A stretch of 64,000 bases of DNA. Origin: JAPLDP01 sp964628285 (GTDB lineage: Bacteria > Bacteroidota > Bacteroidia > Bacteroidales > JAGONC01). The stretch spans positions 1 to 64,000 of the forward strand of contig CAZVNP010000013.1 of NCBI GenBank assembly GCA_964628285.1, in the 5' to 3' direction. Below, one piece after another: positions 44,952 to 53,360 of the stretch. A program made the position numbers and the translations under genes. Every line of letters starts with the position of its first letter. Within the stretch, counting starts at the first letter, position 1. A model generated the notes under the pieces. The model saw only the letters and a list, made by a program, of their open reading frames with translations, was not told the DNA's origin and did no database searches.

Positions 44952-46367
44952 ATGGAAGAGAATTTTGAGTTTTATAATAATGAGGAAGACATCATGACGG
45001 TCATTTACCGTTTTGAAAAGATGGTGGGGACAGACAGTAATATTTTCTTCGACGTGGAGGATTTTGAGGCCATCATTGATTATTACCTCGGCAGGAATGA
45101 CATGGAAAAAGCGGCATTAGCCATCGACCGTGCGCTGTCGCAGCATCCCGGCGCGGTCGTTTTCCTGCTGAAGAAAGTGCAATATTTTATCTCTTCCAAC
45201 AATACCAAAAAAGCGCTACAGATGCTCGGTGAATTAGAAGACCTTGAACCTGACAATACGGAGATCCATATGACCAAAGGCTCTGTTTACAGCCAGCTTA
45301 AAAAGTACGACAAAGCCATTGAAGAATATCATAAAGCCCTCGAAGACAGCGATGAACCGGAAGACATCTACACCAACATTGCCTTTGAGTACGAAAATCT
45401 CGGCAATTATCAGAAAGCCGTTGAATACCTGAGAAAAGTCGTCGAGAGTGATCCTGAAAATGAAACGGCCCTTTATGAGATCTCCTTTTGTTTTGAGATC
45501 ACCAACCGTCCCGAGGAAAGCATTGATTTCTTCCGGCGGCATATTGACAAATTCCCCTATTCCAAGACGGCCTGGTTCAACCTGGGCATTGCTTACAACA
45601 ACCTTGAGAAGTACGACAAAGCCATCCAGGCCTATGACTATGCCCTGGCCATCGATGAAACGTTCTCCTCGGCTTATTTCAACAAAGCCAACTCATATGC
45701 CAACCTTAAAGATTACAAACAGGCCATTAGCACATATGAAGAGACGTTCCGGTACGAACAGCCCGAGGCCATGACCTATTATTATATCGGCGAGTGTTAT
45801 GAGAAGATGGAAGACTACCGCCGGGCCTTACGCAGTTACAACGAAGCACTGCGTCTCGACGATGAGCTGGCCGACGCGTGGCTGGGCAAGGGGCTGGCCT
45901 ACGACGTCATGAAACTGCCTGATAAAGCCATCGATTGTGTCCAGAAAGCCGTCGACCTCAACCCCCTTAACACGGAATACTGGTATTTCCTCGGTGACAT
46001 GCAGTATAAGTGCGGTCTCCTGAAAATGGCCCTTTTCTCATACCGTCAGGTGACGCAGCTCAACCCCGATGATCCCGACATATGGCTGGATTACTCCAAC
46101 GTTTATTTCGAGATGGGCGACATCCGAAGCGCCATCAAAGTGCTCGAAGAAGGCATTGAGCTGCAACCCGACCATGCCGACATGCTGTACCGGCTGACCG
46201 TATACAAACATGTCTCAGGCAAGAGCAAATCGGCTTACGAGCTGCTCGGCAAAGCCCTCAGGCTGAACTTCCAGAACCATAAACAACTGTTCAAATACTA
46301 TCCGAAACTCAGGAATGATCCCCATATCATCGAGATCATCGACCTGTACAAAGAAAGCGAAGAATGA
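44952..46367 (+). CDS. Tetratricopeptide repeat protein
   Basis: 471 residues made almost entirely of TPR units of 34 residues (e.g. AIEEYHKALEDSDEPEDIYTN, AWFNLGIAYNNLEKYDKAIQAY), about ten to eleven repeats. There is no signal peptide or membrane helix, so it is cytosolic. TPR arrays form scaffolds for protein complexes; the partner is unknown. It ends one base before the flavodoxin start codon (TGA-c-ATG), so the two genes are co-transcribed. Confidence 0.85.
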   Translation: MEENFEFYNNEEDIMTVIYRFEKMVGTDSNIFFDVEDFEAIIDYYLGRNDMEKAALAIDRALSQHPGAVVFLLKKVQYFISSNNTKKALQMLGELEDLEPDNTEIHMTKGSVYSQLKKYDKAIEEYHKALEDSDEPEDIYTNIAFEYENLGNYQKAVEYLRKVVESDPENETALYEISFCFEITNRPEESIDFFRRHIDKFPYSKTAWFNLGIAYNNLEKYDKAIQAYDYALAIDETFSSAYFNKANSYANLKDYKQAISTYEETFRYEQPEAMTYYYIGECYEKMEDYRRALRSYNEALRLDDELADAWLGKGLAYDVMKLPDKAIDCVQKAVDLNPLNTEYWYFLGDMQYKCGLLKMALFSYRQVTQLNPDDPDIWLDYSNVYFEMGDIRSAIKVLEEGIELQPDHADMLYRLTVYKHVSGKSKSAYELLGKALRLNFQNHKQLFKYYPKLRNDPHIIEIIDLYKESEE

Positions 46368-46368
46368 C

Positions 46369-46890
46369 ATGAAAAAGACAGCTCTTGTTTACTGGCCGCG
46401 CAGAGGCAGCGTGGAAAAGAATGCCAGAAGGATCGCTGACCGTCTCGGACACGATCATGTCCATCTGATCCCGCTGAAAGATCTTGATCCTGATATGTTA
46501 AGAGATTATCCTGTCATCCTGTTCGGTTGTTCCACTGTGGGTGCCGACTCGTGGCGCAATGCCTGGACCGGCAACCAGTGGTTCAAGTTTTTCGTGAAGA
46601 TGCATGATAAAAATACCGACCTGACAGGCAAAACGGCGGCCATCTTCGGTTTGGGCGACCAGATACTCTACCCTGCCGATTTTGTCAATGAGATCGCTGA
46701 GATCAGGAAAGAGCTCAAGTCGCGCGGAGCCACTGTCATAGGCAATTGGCCTGCAGAAGGGTATGAGAATACCGACAGCCAAGCCCTTGAGGGTGGCCAT
46801 TTCATGGGTCTGGCCCTCGACGAGCACAACCAATCCGAACTCAGCGAAGAGAGAATAAGCCGGTGGCTGGAGATGCTGAAGCAGGGATAG
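46369..46890 (+). CDS. fldA: Flavodoxin
   Basis: 173 residues from the ATG at 46369; the earlier frame start at 46315 lies in the TPR gene. The flavodoxin fold is clear: VILFGCSTVGADSW, the TAAIFGLGDQILYPADFVN segment with the flavin-contacting loop and the YENTDSQALEGGHFMGLALDEHNQ end. The FMN-phosphate loop reads WPRRGSVEKNA rather than the classic TGNT type, a form found in Bacteroidota flavodoxins. It carries electrons at low potential, replacing ferredoxin when iron is scarce. Confidence 0.9.
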   Translation: MKKTALVYWPRRGSVEKNARRIADRLGHDHVHLIPLKDLDPDMLRDYPVILFGCSTVGADSWRNAWTGNQWFKFFVKMHDKNTDLTGKTAAIFGLGDQILYPADFVNEIAEIRKELKSRGATVIGNWPAEGYENTDSQALEGGHFMGLALDEHNQSELSEERISRWLEMLKQG

Positions 46891-46892
46891 AA

Positions 46893-46941
46893 AGTTGCAG
46901 GTTACAGGTTGCGGGTTGCAAGTTGCGAGTTGCAAGCTACG
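46893..46941. repeat. GTTGC-type short-word repeat
   Basis: Degenerate tandem of GTTGCAG, GTTACAG, GTTGCGG, GTTGCAA and GTTGCGA words immediately before module A copy 3. A shorter run of the same words also precedes copy 2, so it may be part of the larger element. Confidence 0.6.
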
Positions 46942-46998
46942 CAGCCCCCTACCCATCCCTTCCCCCAACATTGGGGAAGGGGTCAGGGGATAGGGGCT
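46942..46998 (+). repeat. Repeat module A, copy 3
   Basis: Starts CAGCCCCCTACCC, core CTTCCCCCAAC-attGGGGAAGG, ends GGGGATAGGGGCT. It is followed by a B-type left part (GAATGTTCGTCAATGAGTG at 47006-47024) and then module C. Confidence 0.85.
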
Positions 46999-47029
46999 GA
47001 ACATTGAATGTTCGTCAATGAGTGAAAAA

Positions 47030-47093
47030 GGGACTCCATCCACCTGCATGGTAAAATCTTTTTTCCGCTATCTGTTTGAGTGGATGGAGTCCC
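47030..47093. repeat. Repeat module C, copy 2 (inside a truncated gene)
   Basis: 64 bp, GGGACTCCATCCAC to GTGGATGGAGTCCC, nearly identical to copy 1. Its right half is read as the last codons of the truncated C1-like peptidase gene, whose stop lies inside the element. Confidence 0.9.
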
Positions 47094-47502
47094 ATTCGAA
47101 CTGATTCATAAAATTATATGTGAAATGAGTTGGATACCAATTGCTTGAATCATATAAACCGGACACGTCAAAATCCCTTAACCTGTTAATTTCATAAGTG
47201 TAGTTATAACTTACACATGCGGCAGGGCCACAACTTGAATAAAGTTGCCGAAAAATCGGGTGCATGTATTTTTCCTCTGAATTGTCAATGACAAAAGGTA
47301 ATGGGGTTTGAGAAGACACTGATGTAAGTTCCAGTTCCGGAATTTCATCCAGTTTGGCAATGTATTCAGGGGTGTAATCGGGGATTTTCCCAGCGATCCA
47401 GGGGTCACCATTCGGATCAGGATTTAAGTTCCTGACCTGAGCATGCGCCATCTTGAACATCGTCAAGGTTAAGAATGCTAAAAGAAAGTAAATGTTTTTC
47501 AT
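47068..47502 (-). pseudogene. C1-like (papain-type) secreted peptidase, truncated by repeat module C
   Basis: Reads as a 144-residue N-terminal fragment: signal peptide (ending AHAQ), propeptide-like stretch, then the start of a papain-like domain (RQLYSSCGPAACVSYNYTYEINRLRD, followed by YPTHFTYNFMN). This is the pattern of large Bacteroidota cargo proteins whose cysteine-protease domain continues for several hundred residues. Here the frame runs into module C (WDSIH is encoded by the C terminal repeat) and stops within it, so the catalytic His, Asn and any sorting domain are missing. The remainder of the gene is not present in the window, so the deletion or insertion removed it. The family call is moderate. 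Confidence 0.6.
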
Positions 47503-47510
47503 AATGCAGT

Positions 47511-48761
47511 TTATTTAATGATCATTTTACCTGAACATTTATTATTGTCATTAAATATTTCATAAAGATATACTCCCGGAACCAATCCTGTTGAATTGAA
47601 CGGTATTCTGTTATTTGATAAAGAATTTCGTATTATTTTAGAACTTCTGACGATATCCCCTTTAAGATCAAATATATTTAAATATATTTGCCCGGAAGAA
47701 TTCGTTTGCATAGAATAATAGATATATGTTTTACAGGAAAATGGATTGGGATAATTATAGGTAGCAGGTTGTTGAATGCTGATTTCCGGATCCGTTCCCA
47801 CTGTTGGATTGATACTTCTATGAATTGTATTTGTACTATATCCGCTTATTGTATAAATATATTCACCCGGAGTTAAGATTAATTCTTTCATATTATCTGT
47901 ACCTAAGCCCGAGTCAAGAAGCTGCCAGTTATTTCCATCATCATATGATACCAGAACACCTCCCTGACCACCAAAGTCATTTGAACGGCCGATATAGATT
48001 TCATCTTCCGAATTGATGACCATTGTCGTTACAATGAGGCTGTCCTTTATCTGTACCCATTCTTGCTGATCTTTATTATATTTATAAATACCTGCTCCGG
48101 TCAGATTTAACAATTGATGTCCCTGTGCTCCGGCGAATAGTTCGTTGTTTGAATTAACCGCGAGTGATGAAACATATACATTGTGCAATCCGAAATACTC
48201 CCACGAGTCCCCGTGATCTAACGACCGGAAGGCTCCCTCACCACCCATAAAATTGGTTGCTCCTGCGTATAGAATACTGTCAGAGTCTTCAACGATTGAG
48301 AGAATAACAGCAGTTGTTGTTATAATTAAAGTTTGAGTCCAGGTTTCACCATTGCTAGCTGACTTATAAATGCCTCCCCAAGTTCCAGCATAAATGTTTC
48401 CATTTGAATCTTCATATAATATGGAGACTCCCATAGGCAAATAAAAAAGAAGGCTCCAATTGTTATTTTGATACTTATATATATATCTAACAGCCGAAAG
48501 AAATATTGTATCAGTCAATGTAATTAGAATATTACCCACTATAGTATCTGTTAAACCAATATTTTCCCACGAACCACAATTATCATAGGACACATAAATT
48601 CCGCTATTTGTTCCCAAATAAAAAATATTCTCTTCTATACTGGTAATAAAAGCCGGTGTCAAACCTTCCGGCCCATTCACAGGTTCCCAGAAATCCTGGG
48701 AAAAGGAAGGCTTGTTAATCAATACTGCAAATAATAAAAGAAAACAGGTAATGAATTTCAT
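47511..48761 (-). CDS. Secreted T9SS protein with BNR-like repeats (tandem paralogue 1)
   Basis: 416 residues, with a signal peptide (ending PSFSQ) and propeller-type repeats with Asp-box-like words (ASNGETWTQ, LDHGDSWEYF, YDDGNNWQLL, SYDNCGSWEN). A type A T9SS sorting domain begins at YNYPNPFSC and ends GKMIIK. From about residue 130 onward it is very close to the protein encoded by the next gene (48847); the first 130 residues have diverged. The start lies 26 bp after a TATCTTTA box. The shared QGHQLLNLTGAGIYKY block suggests that the two bind the same surface or ligand; function is unknown. Confidence 0.75.
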   Translation of the reverse strand: MKFITCFLLLFAVLINKPSFSQDFWEPVNGPEGLTPAFITSIEENIFYLGTNSGIYVSYDNCGSWENIGLTDTIVGNILITLTDTIFLSAVRYIYKYQNNNWSLLFYLPMGVSILYEDSNGNIYAGTWGGIYKSASNGETWTQTLIITTTAVILSIVEDSDSILYAGATNFMGGEGAFRSLDHGDSWEYFGLHNVYVSSLAVNSNNELFAGAQGHQLLNLTGAGIYKYNKDQQEWVQIKDSLIVTTMVINSEDEIYIGRSNDFGGQGGVLVSYDDGNNWQLLDSGLGTDNMKELILTPGEYIYTISGYSTNTIHRSINPTVGTDPEISIQQPATYNYPNPFSCKTYIYYSMQTNSSGQIYLNIFDLKGDIVRSSKIIRNSLSNNRIPFNSTGLVPGVYLYEIFNDNNKCSGKMIIK

Positions 48762-48786
48762 TGTGTATGCTATTATTTGATAGACT

Positions 48787-48794
48787 TAAAGATA
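48787..48794 (-). promoter_or_regulatory. Promoter-like TATCTTTA box of T9SS paralogue 1
   Basis: On the minus strand TTTG-TATCTTTA, 26 bp upstream of the start codon; same words as upstream of the genes at 35917 and 48847. No -33 box at standard spacing. Confidence 0.35.
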
Positions 48795-48846
48795 CAAATT
48801 ATAAAAAACAAGGTTATAAAAATAAAAACTCCTTATAATCAGATTG

Positions 48847-50103
48847 TTATTTAATGATCATTTTACCTGAACATTTATAATTGTCACTGATTATTTCATA
48901 AAGATATACTCCCGGAGTCAATCCCGTTGAATTAAACAGTATCCGGTTATTCGACAAAGAATTTTGAATGATCTTTTTACTCCTGACGATATCCCCGTTA
49001 AGATCAAATACATTTAAATATATTTGCCCGGAAGAATTCATTTGCATAGGATAATAGATATATGTTTTACCGGAAAACGGATTGGGATAATTATAGGTAA
49101 CAGGTTGTTGAACTTTGATTTCCGGACTGATTCCTACTGTAGAATTAACACTTCTATGGATCGTATTCGAACTGAATCCGCTTATGGTATAAATATGTTC
49201 ATCAGGCGTCAGGGTTAATTGTTTCATGTTGTCCGTTCCTAAACCCGAGTCAAGAAGCTGCCAGTTATAGCCGTCATCATAGGATACAAGTACGCATCCC
49301 TGCCCGCCAAAATCATTTGAACGACCAATATATATCTCATCTTCGGAATTGATGACCATTGTCGACACGATGAGGCTATCCTTTATCTGTATCCATTCCT
49401 GCTGATCTTTATCATATTTATACACACCGGCTCCGGTCAGGTTTAACAGTTGATGTCCCTGTGCCCCGGCAAACAGTTCGTTGATTGAATTAACCGCAAG
49501 GGATGACACATATACGTTATGCAATCCGAAGTACTCCCACGTATCACCGTGATCCAAGGACCGGAAGGCGCCTTCACCTCCCATGTAATTGGTCGCTCCG
49601 GCATAAAGAATTCCGTCATGGTCTTCAACGATTGAAAAAACTGCAGCAGTTGTGGTTATTGTTAGAGTTTGAATCCAATTTTCGCCAAAATCTAATGATT
49701 TGAAGATCCCTCCCCAAGTTCCGGCAAATAAATTATTATCAGTATCAGAAAATAAAATTAAAATATTATCTGAAGTAAGAACCTTTGTCCAAAATCCATT
49801 ATTGTATTTATAAATTCCACTTCCAATACTCATCACACCAGCAAAAATTATATTTTGAAAAGGTAAAACTGAGATAACAGCCATATCGCTAAGCCCAAGA
49901 TTTTGCCATGAAGTACAACTATCATAAGAAATGTAAACTCCATTATTTGACCCTAAATTAAATACGTTATCTGCTGAAATATTAATATATGCTGGGGAAG
50001 CATCTGATGGACTATTAACTATTTCCCAGAAATCCTGGGAAAAGGAAGGATTAGTAATCAATGCAAGTAATGACAACAAAATGTAACAGGCTATATTTTT
50101 CAT
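48847..50103 (-). CDS. Secreted T9SS protein with BNR-like repeats (tandem paralogue 2)
   Basis: 418 residues from the ATG at 50101-50103, which gives a proper signal peptide (MKNIACYILLSLLALI to SFSQ). The longer frame, which begins in repeat module C, was rejected. The repeats and sorting domain are those of paralogue 1 at 47511 (LDHGDTWEYFGL, YDDGYNWQLLDSGLGTDNM, YNYPNPFSGKTYIYYP). The N-terminal 130 residues differ between the two, the rest is near-identical. This is a recent tandem duplication, 85 bp apart. Surface location is expected from the sorting domain; function is unknown. Confidence 0.75.
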   Translation of the reverse strand: MKNIACYILLSLLALITNPSFSQDFWEIVNSPSDASPAYINISADNVFNLGSNNGVYISYDSCTSWQNLGLSDMAVISVLPFQNIIFAGVMSIGSGIYKYNNGFWTKVLTSDNILILFSDTDNNLFAGTWGGIFKSLDFGENWIQTLTITTTAAVFSIVEDHDGILYAGATNYMGGEGAFRSLDHGDTWEYFGLHNVYVSSLAVNSINELFAGAQGHQLLNLTGAGVYKYDKDQQEWIQIKDSLIVSTMVINSEDEIYIGRSNDFGGQGCVLVSYDDGYNWQLLDSGLGTDNMKQLTLTPDEHIYTISGFSSNTIHRSVNSTVGISPEIKVQQPVTYNYPNPFSGKTYIYYPMQMNSSGQIYLNVFDLNGDIVRSKKIIQNSLSNNRILFNSTGLTPGVYLYEIISDNYKCSGKMIIK

Positions 50104-50132
50104 TATATAGATATTTATTTGGTTGGTTGGGC

Positions 50133-50140
50133 TAAAAGTA
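50133..50140 (-). promoter_or_regulatory. Promoter-like TACTTTTA box of T9SS paralogue 2
   Basis: On the minus strand TTTG-TACTTTTA, 30 bp upstream of the start codon, similar to the boxes at 48787-48794 and 37282-37289. Confidence 0.35.
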
Positions 50141-50191
50141 CAAATTTCTATGGTCAGATGCAAGAAATGTTTATAACTGGATAATGAAAAA

Positions 50192-50257
50192 GGGACTCCA
50201 TCCACCTGGGTAATAGAATCCTTTTTCAGTTATTCGTATTTGAGTGGATGGAGTCCC
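50192..50257. repeat. Repeat module C, copy 3 (66 bp)
   Basis: GGGACTCCATCCAC to GTGGATGGAGTCCC with a slightly diverged core (TAGAATCCTTTTTCAG). It is followed directly by a B module starting GAATGTTCGTCAATGAGTG, the same words that precede C in copy 2. Confidence 0.9.
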
Positions 50258-50262
50258 AACCG

Positions 50263-50321
50263 GAATGTTCGTCAATGAGTGTTGAAAATTGGAAAGAGAG
50301 AGGTTTTGTTTAACCACGGAG
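50263..50321 (+). repeat. Repeat modules B and partial D, right flank of C copy 3
   Basis: GAATGTTCGTCAATGAGTG, then TTGAAAATTGGAAAGAGAG and TTTAACCACGGAG, matching the uninterrupted B-D series at 22398-22458. D breaks off after CACGGAG. Confidence 0.8.
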
Positions 50322-50404
50322 TTATACCGTTAATTTTTATTCCCCATTGCCAAATGGCATAAACGTAGGAGAAGGGACTTCCATTGAAAACCTGCAGATC
50401 CATT

Positions 50405-50442
50405 GACCCGAAGACCTGTAGACCTGAAGACCTGTAGACCTT
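50405..50442. repeat. 16-bp tandem repeat (GACCTGAAGACCTGTA)
   Basis: Two full units (the first with CCG for CTG) followed by GACCTT, itself built of two related octamers. Non-coding, just downstream of the V-ATPase operon. Confidence 0.8.
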
Positions 50443-50460
50443 AAACTGATGGTTGCCGAC

Positions 50461-50919
50461 TCACTTAATGCTCCCGCTGATGAGGAACGTCGTCGCAAAT
50501 GACACAATGGCATAGAGCTCGGGATAGACGGCCAGCACCATGGTCTTGCCGAAGACGTCATAGCCGGCGCCTATGCCTGCTATGCCGTTGGCGCACACTT
50601 CGCCCTGCTTGATAGCCGATACGAGGCACACGAGGCCCTGAAGGAATCCCGCCGCCAGGATGGCGACGCCCTGCAGGACGGTCATCGAACCGGTGATGAT
50701 GCCGGAGCTGTTGATGATGAAGAACCCGGCAAAGCCGTACAGGCCCTGTGTGCCGGGCAGCGCCGACAGCAACATGTAGCTGCCGAAGGCTGTGTCGTTT
50801 TTTTTCAGTGCCCCGATGGTGGCGTTGCCTCCTATGACCACTCCGATGGCGCTGCCCACACCTGACAGGCCCACCATCAGTCCCAGGCCTATATAAGCTA
50901 GTATTACCGCTGTTGACAT
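50461..50919 (-). CDS. ntpK: V-type ATP synthase subunit K (membrane rotor, Na+ type)
   Basis: 152 residues from the ATG at 50917-50919 (MSTAVILAYIG); the longer frame starts inside the upstream gene. Four membrane helices form two hairpins, as expected for the duplicated proteolipid. The five residues known to bind Na+ in Enterococcus hirae NtpK (Leu61, Thr64, Gln65, Gln110, Glu139) have counterparts at Leu54, Thr57, Gln58 (LPGTQGLYG), Gln105 (KQGEV) and Glu134 (YPELYAIV), with near-identical spacing. The rotor therefore probably moves Na+ rather than H+. It is the last gene of the operon. Confidence 0.9.
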   Translation of the reverse strand: MSTAVILAYIGLGLMVGLSGVGSAIGVVIGGNATIGALKKNDTAFGSYMLLSALPGTQGLYGFAGFFIINSSGIITGSMTVLQGVAILAAGFLQGLVCLVSAIKQGEVCANGIAGIGAGYDVFGKTMVLAVYPELYAIVSFATTFLISGSIK

Positions 50920-50938
50920 AGATGTATCTCCTTTTCTT

Positions 50939-52708
50939 TTATTGTGTTTTTGAAAACGGTTTATATGGTTTACCTCCACCGGAGAAACCGGCGTTTTTAT
51001 AAAACTCGACGAAAGTCAGACGCATGGGGTGCACGAAAGCCCCCAGGCAGGATATGGCGATGTTCAGTGAGTGCCCCAGCAGCAGGAAGATCACAAACAG
51101 AATGGGTCCTATCACCGGCGAGGCCCCTTTTATCTGCATGGCGATGTCGTTGATGACGAGTCCGAGGATGGAGCTGGAGACACCCAGGGCAAAAAGACGG
51201 ACATAAGACAGGACATCGCCGAAGATGCCGGTGATACCATAAAGATCCCACAGTCCCCGTCCGATGCGGCCAAGGATGCTGGCTTTAGGGTTACTGAAGA
51301 AAACGATGAGAAAAATGCCTGTGAACAGCACGATGTAGCCTGCCACACCGGCCACCCTGAACTTAAAAGCGTCCAGACCCCCAATGACAAGCAAAATCCA
51401 TCCGATGGAGGAAAGACTATAGACGAAACCATAACGTTTGATCTGGTTGGCGGCGCGAAGGCCTGTCCCGAAGAGTATCTGCACCAGCCCGATGATGATG
51501 GCCAGCCAGAAGACCTGGCCGTTGTTCAGAAATAAACTGCGGATGTTTTCCAGGCTGGGTACCCGGGCCAGGGCAATGCCGAAGAAGGTACCCGTCAGGA
51601 TGCCGAAAAAAAGGGTCGCCAGCCCGAAGAACTGCACCAGGGTGAGGACAGGTCGCAGCTTCCGGTTCACTTTCCGTTTAAGCAGTGTGCCTGCGGTCAG
51701 CAGTATCAGGCCATAGCCGGCGTCACCCAGACAGAAGCCGAAGAACATCATGAAGAAAGGGGCAAAGAAAGGTGTCAGGTCCAGCTCCATATAATCCGGC
51801 AGAGAAAAAAGACGGCCTATGGGCTCAAAGAGACGGGTGAACCTGCCGTTGTTCAGCAACACCGGCACTTTCTCATCGGGCGATGGCGGCGAGGTCAGAT
51901 AGAGTATCCCTTCCGTGTCTAAGAAAGAGATCAGTTTCTCTTCCTTGGTGACAGGCACCCAGCCCTGCAGCACCATCAGCTTGTCAGCGGCTTCCTTACG
52001 TGTGTGGAGGACGGCCTTTCTGAATTCGGTCTTTTCCTGGGCCTCCGACAAAGCCCTTTCCAGACTCTCCGTGTGCCGTTCGGCATAGGTGTCGAAAGTT
52101 CTTTCAATCTCGTCCAGTCTTTTTTTATCATCTTTTACCAGAGCTTTCATCTCGCTCAGGTGCCGCTGTGGCATGGCGATCTCCTCGGCTTCTATCTCGA
52201 TGGTTTCATCCCGCTGCTGAAAAATGACAAAATAAAGTGAGGACTGGACGACGTTGATGATACCGGTATAATAGGTCTCTTTCCATGCCGGGTCAAACTT
52301 TTTTGCCGGACAGATGAAGAACCTGACCGTTATACCTGCTTCCTGCAGCCTGCCGATGGTTTCGGCGTTGAAATGGCCCCAGGGCAGTATCCTGTTGATC
52401 TCTTTCTGCAGGGTGTTGATCTGGGTTCTGATCTGTTCCCTCTCGGTTTCGAGCTCCTCCATGGCCGTCACCAGGTCGGCCGCCTCGACGGATGAGTCCT
52501 GAGCCCCCGGAGTTACCTTCCTTCTTTTCAGAAAGCCTATCCATTGCCGCAACTGCCTGATGTCACGCAGGTGACCGAGGGTCTCCTCATCCATCTCCAC
52601 ATCCCTTTCCACGATCTCCACGACGCCCACATCCTGCAACGCCTCGAGGAACGCCAGGTAATCGCGGTGGTACACCAGGAACGTGTATTTCAGCATCGGG
52701 GTGATCAT
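50939..52708 (-). CDS. ntpI: V-type ATP synthase subunit I (membrane stator)
   Basis: 589 residues. The N-terminal 300 residues are soluble and rich in coiled coil (peripheral-stalk contact), and the C-terminal half has about seven membrane helices (e.g. FFAPFFMMFFGFCLGDAGYGLILL, IIGLVQILFGTGLRAANQI), ending in the LALGVSSSILGLVINDIAM region that faces the rotor ring. The half-channel arginine expected in this region cannot be assigned with certainty. It lies 5 bp downstream of the D subunit gene, transcribed with the rest of the operon. Confidence 0.92.
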   Translation of the reverse strand: MITPMLKYTFLVYHRDYLAFLEALQDVGVVEIVERDVEMDEETLGHLRDIRQLRQWIGFLKRRKVTPGAQDSSVEAADLVTAMEELETEREQIRTQINTLQKEINRILPWGHFNAETIGRLQEAGITVRFFICPAKKFDPAWKETYYTGIINVVQSSLYFVIFQQRDETIEIEAEEIAMPQRHLSEMKALVKDDKKRLDEIERTFDTYAERHTESLERALSEAQEKTEFRKAVLHTRKEAADKLMVLQGWVPVTKEEKLISFLDTEGILYLTSPPSPDEKVPVLLNNGRFTRLFEPIGRLFSLPDYMELDLTPFFAPFFMMFFGFCLGDAGYGLILLTAGTLLKRKVNRKLRPVLTLVQFFGLATLFFGILTGTFFGIALARVPSLENIRSLFLNNGQVFWLAIIIGLVQILFGTGLRAANQIKRYGFVYSLSSIGWILLVIGGLDAFKFRVAGVAGYIVLFTGIFLIVFFSNPKASILGRIGRGLWDLYGITGIFGDVLSYVRLFALGVSSSILGLVINDIAMQIKGASPVIGPILFVIFLLLGHSLNIAISCLGAFVHPMRLTFVEFYKNAGFSGGGKPYKPFSKTQ

Positions 52709-52713
52709 ATGCT

Positions 52714-53304
52714 CTATACCGTCAGCAGACGGCTTTTGAGTATCTTTTGTGAAGACTTGGAAAGGTTCTCCTCATCCTCGAGAAAACGTTTTATCTTTCT
52801 GATGGCCTCCTGATACCCCGGTATCTGAACCTTCTCATAAAGGTTGACCTTCTGCGTTGTTTTCCTTCTGGCTTTATCGAGGAGTCTCATTTTTAACAGG
52901 AAAACCTCCTGCTCGATGCCGATGGCAGCGAGCTCCTTCAATATATCGATCCCGTCGGGAAACCATGAAGGGATGCCAAAGAGGCTGAATTTCTTCACTG
53001 AGAAATCAATACCTTTAAACACAGGGGTCTTGACGCCGGCAATTTTTTTCACGTCCAGTTTGACATCCTCCACTTTGATAAGGGTGGCATCGAATTCGCC
53101 CCATAAACTGACCATATCGTCGTAACGGTGCATCTTCTCCAGCAGCCTTTCTTCCAGTGAAGCGGCCGTATCCTTTGCTTTCTTTACCTCCATGCGCAGC
53201 GCCGTCTCCTTGTTCTTGATCGTCGGCAGCGCCCGTTCACGGATGGCCAGCTGCTTGTTCATCTCCTGAAGCGAGATTTTATTGTATTGAAATTTTATGG
53301 GCAC
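52714..53304 (-). CDS. ntpD: V-type ATP synthase subunit D (central shaft)
   Basis: 196 residues, helical throughout, with the two long coiled-coil helices that form the axle (about 5-70 and 135-195). The N-terminal KISLQEMNKQLAIRERALPTIKNKETAL is typical of D subunits. It turns with the K ring inside the A3B3 head. It lies between the B and I genes. Confidence 0.88.
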   Translation of the reverse strand: MPIKFQYNKISLQEMNKQLAIRERALPTIKNKETALRMEVKKAKDTAASLEERLLEKMHRYDDMVSLWGEFDATLIKVEDVKLDVKKIAGVKTPVFKGIDFSVKKFSLFGIPSWFPDGIDILKELAAIGIEQEVFLLKMRLLDKARRKTTQKVNLYEKVQIPGYQEAIRKIKRFLEDEENLSKSSQKILKSRLLTV

Positions 53305-53360
53305 AGTGAAAGACTTATCAATTGTTGCAATGAATGATCTTTTGCATCATCAATATATTA

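Larger units (their letters stand above)
50104..50460. other. Intergenic region with C, B and D repeat modules
   Basis: 357 bp without a gene between the T9SS paralogue start and the V-ATPase K gene end. It holds a promoter-like box, module C copy 3, module B with a partial D, and a 16-bp tandem repeat, listed separately. Confidence 0.7.

Noticed and set aside
50461..50919. F-type ATP synthase c subunit instead of V-type K
   Set aside because: The protein has two hairpins, the LPGTQGLYG and YPELYA motifs and sits in a V-ATPase operon.
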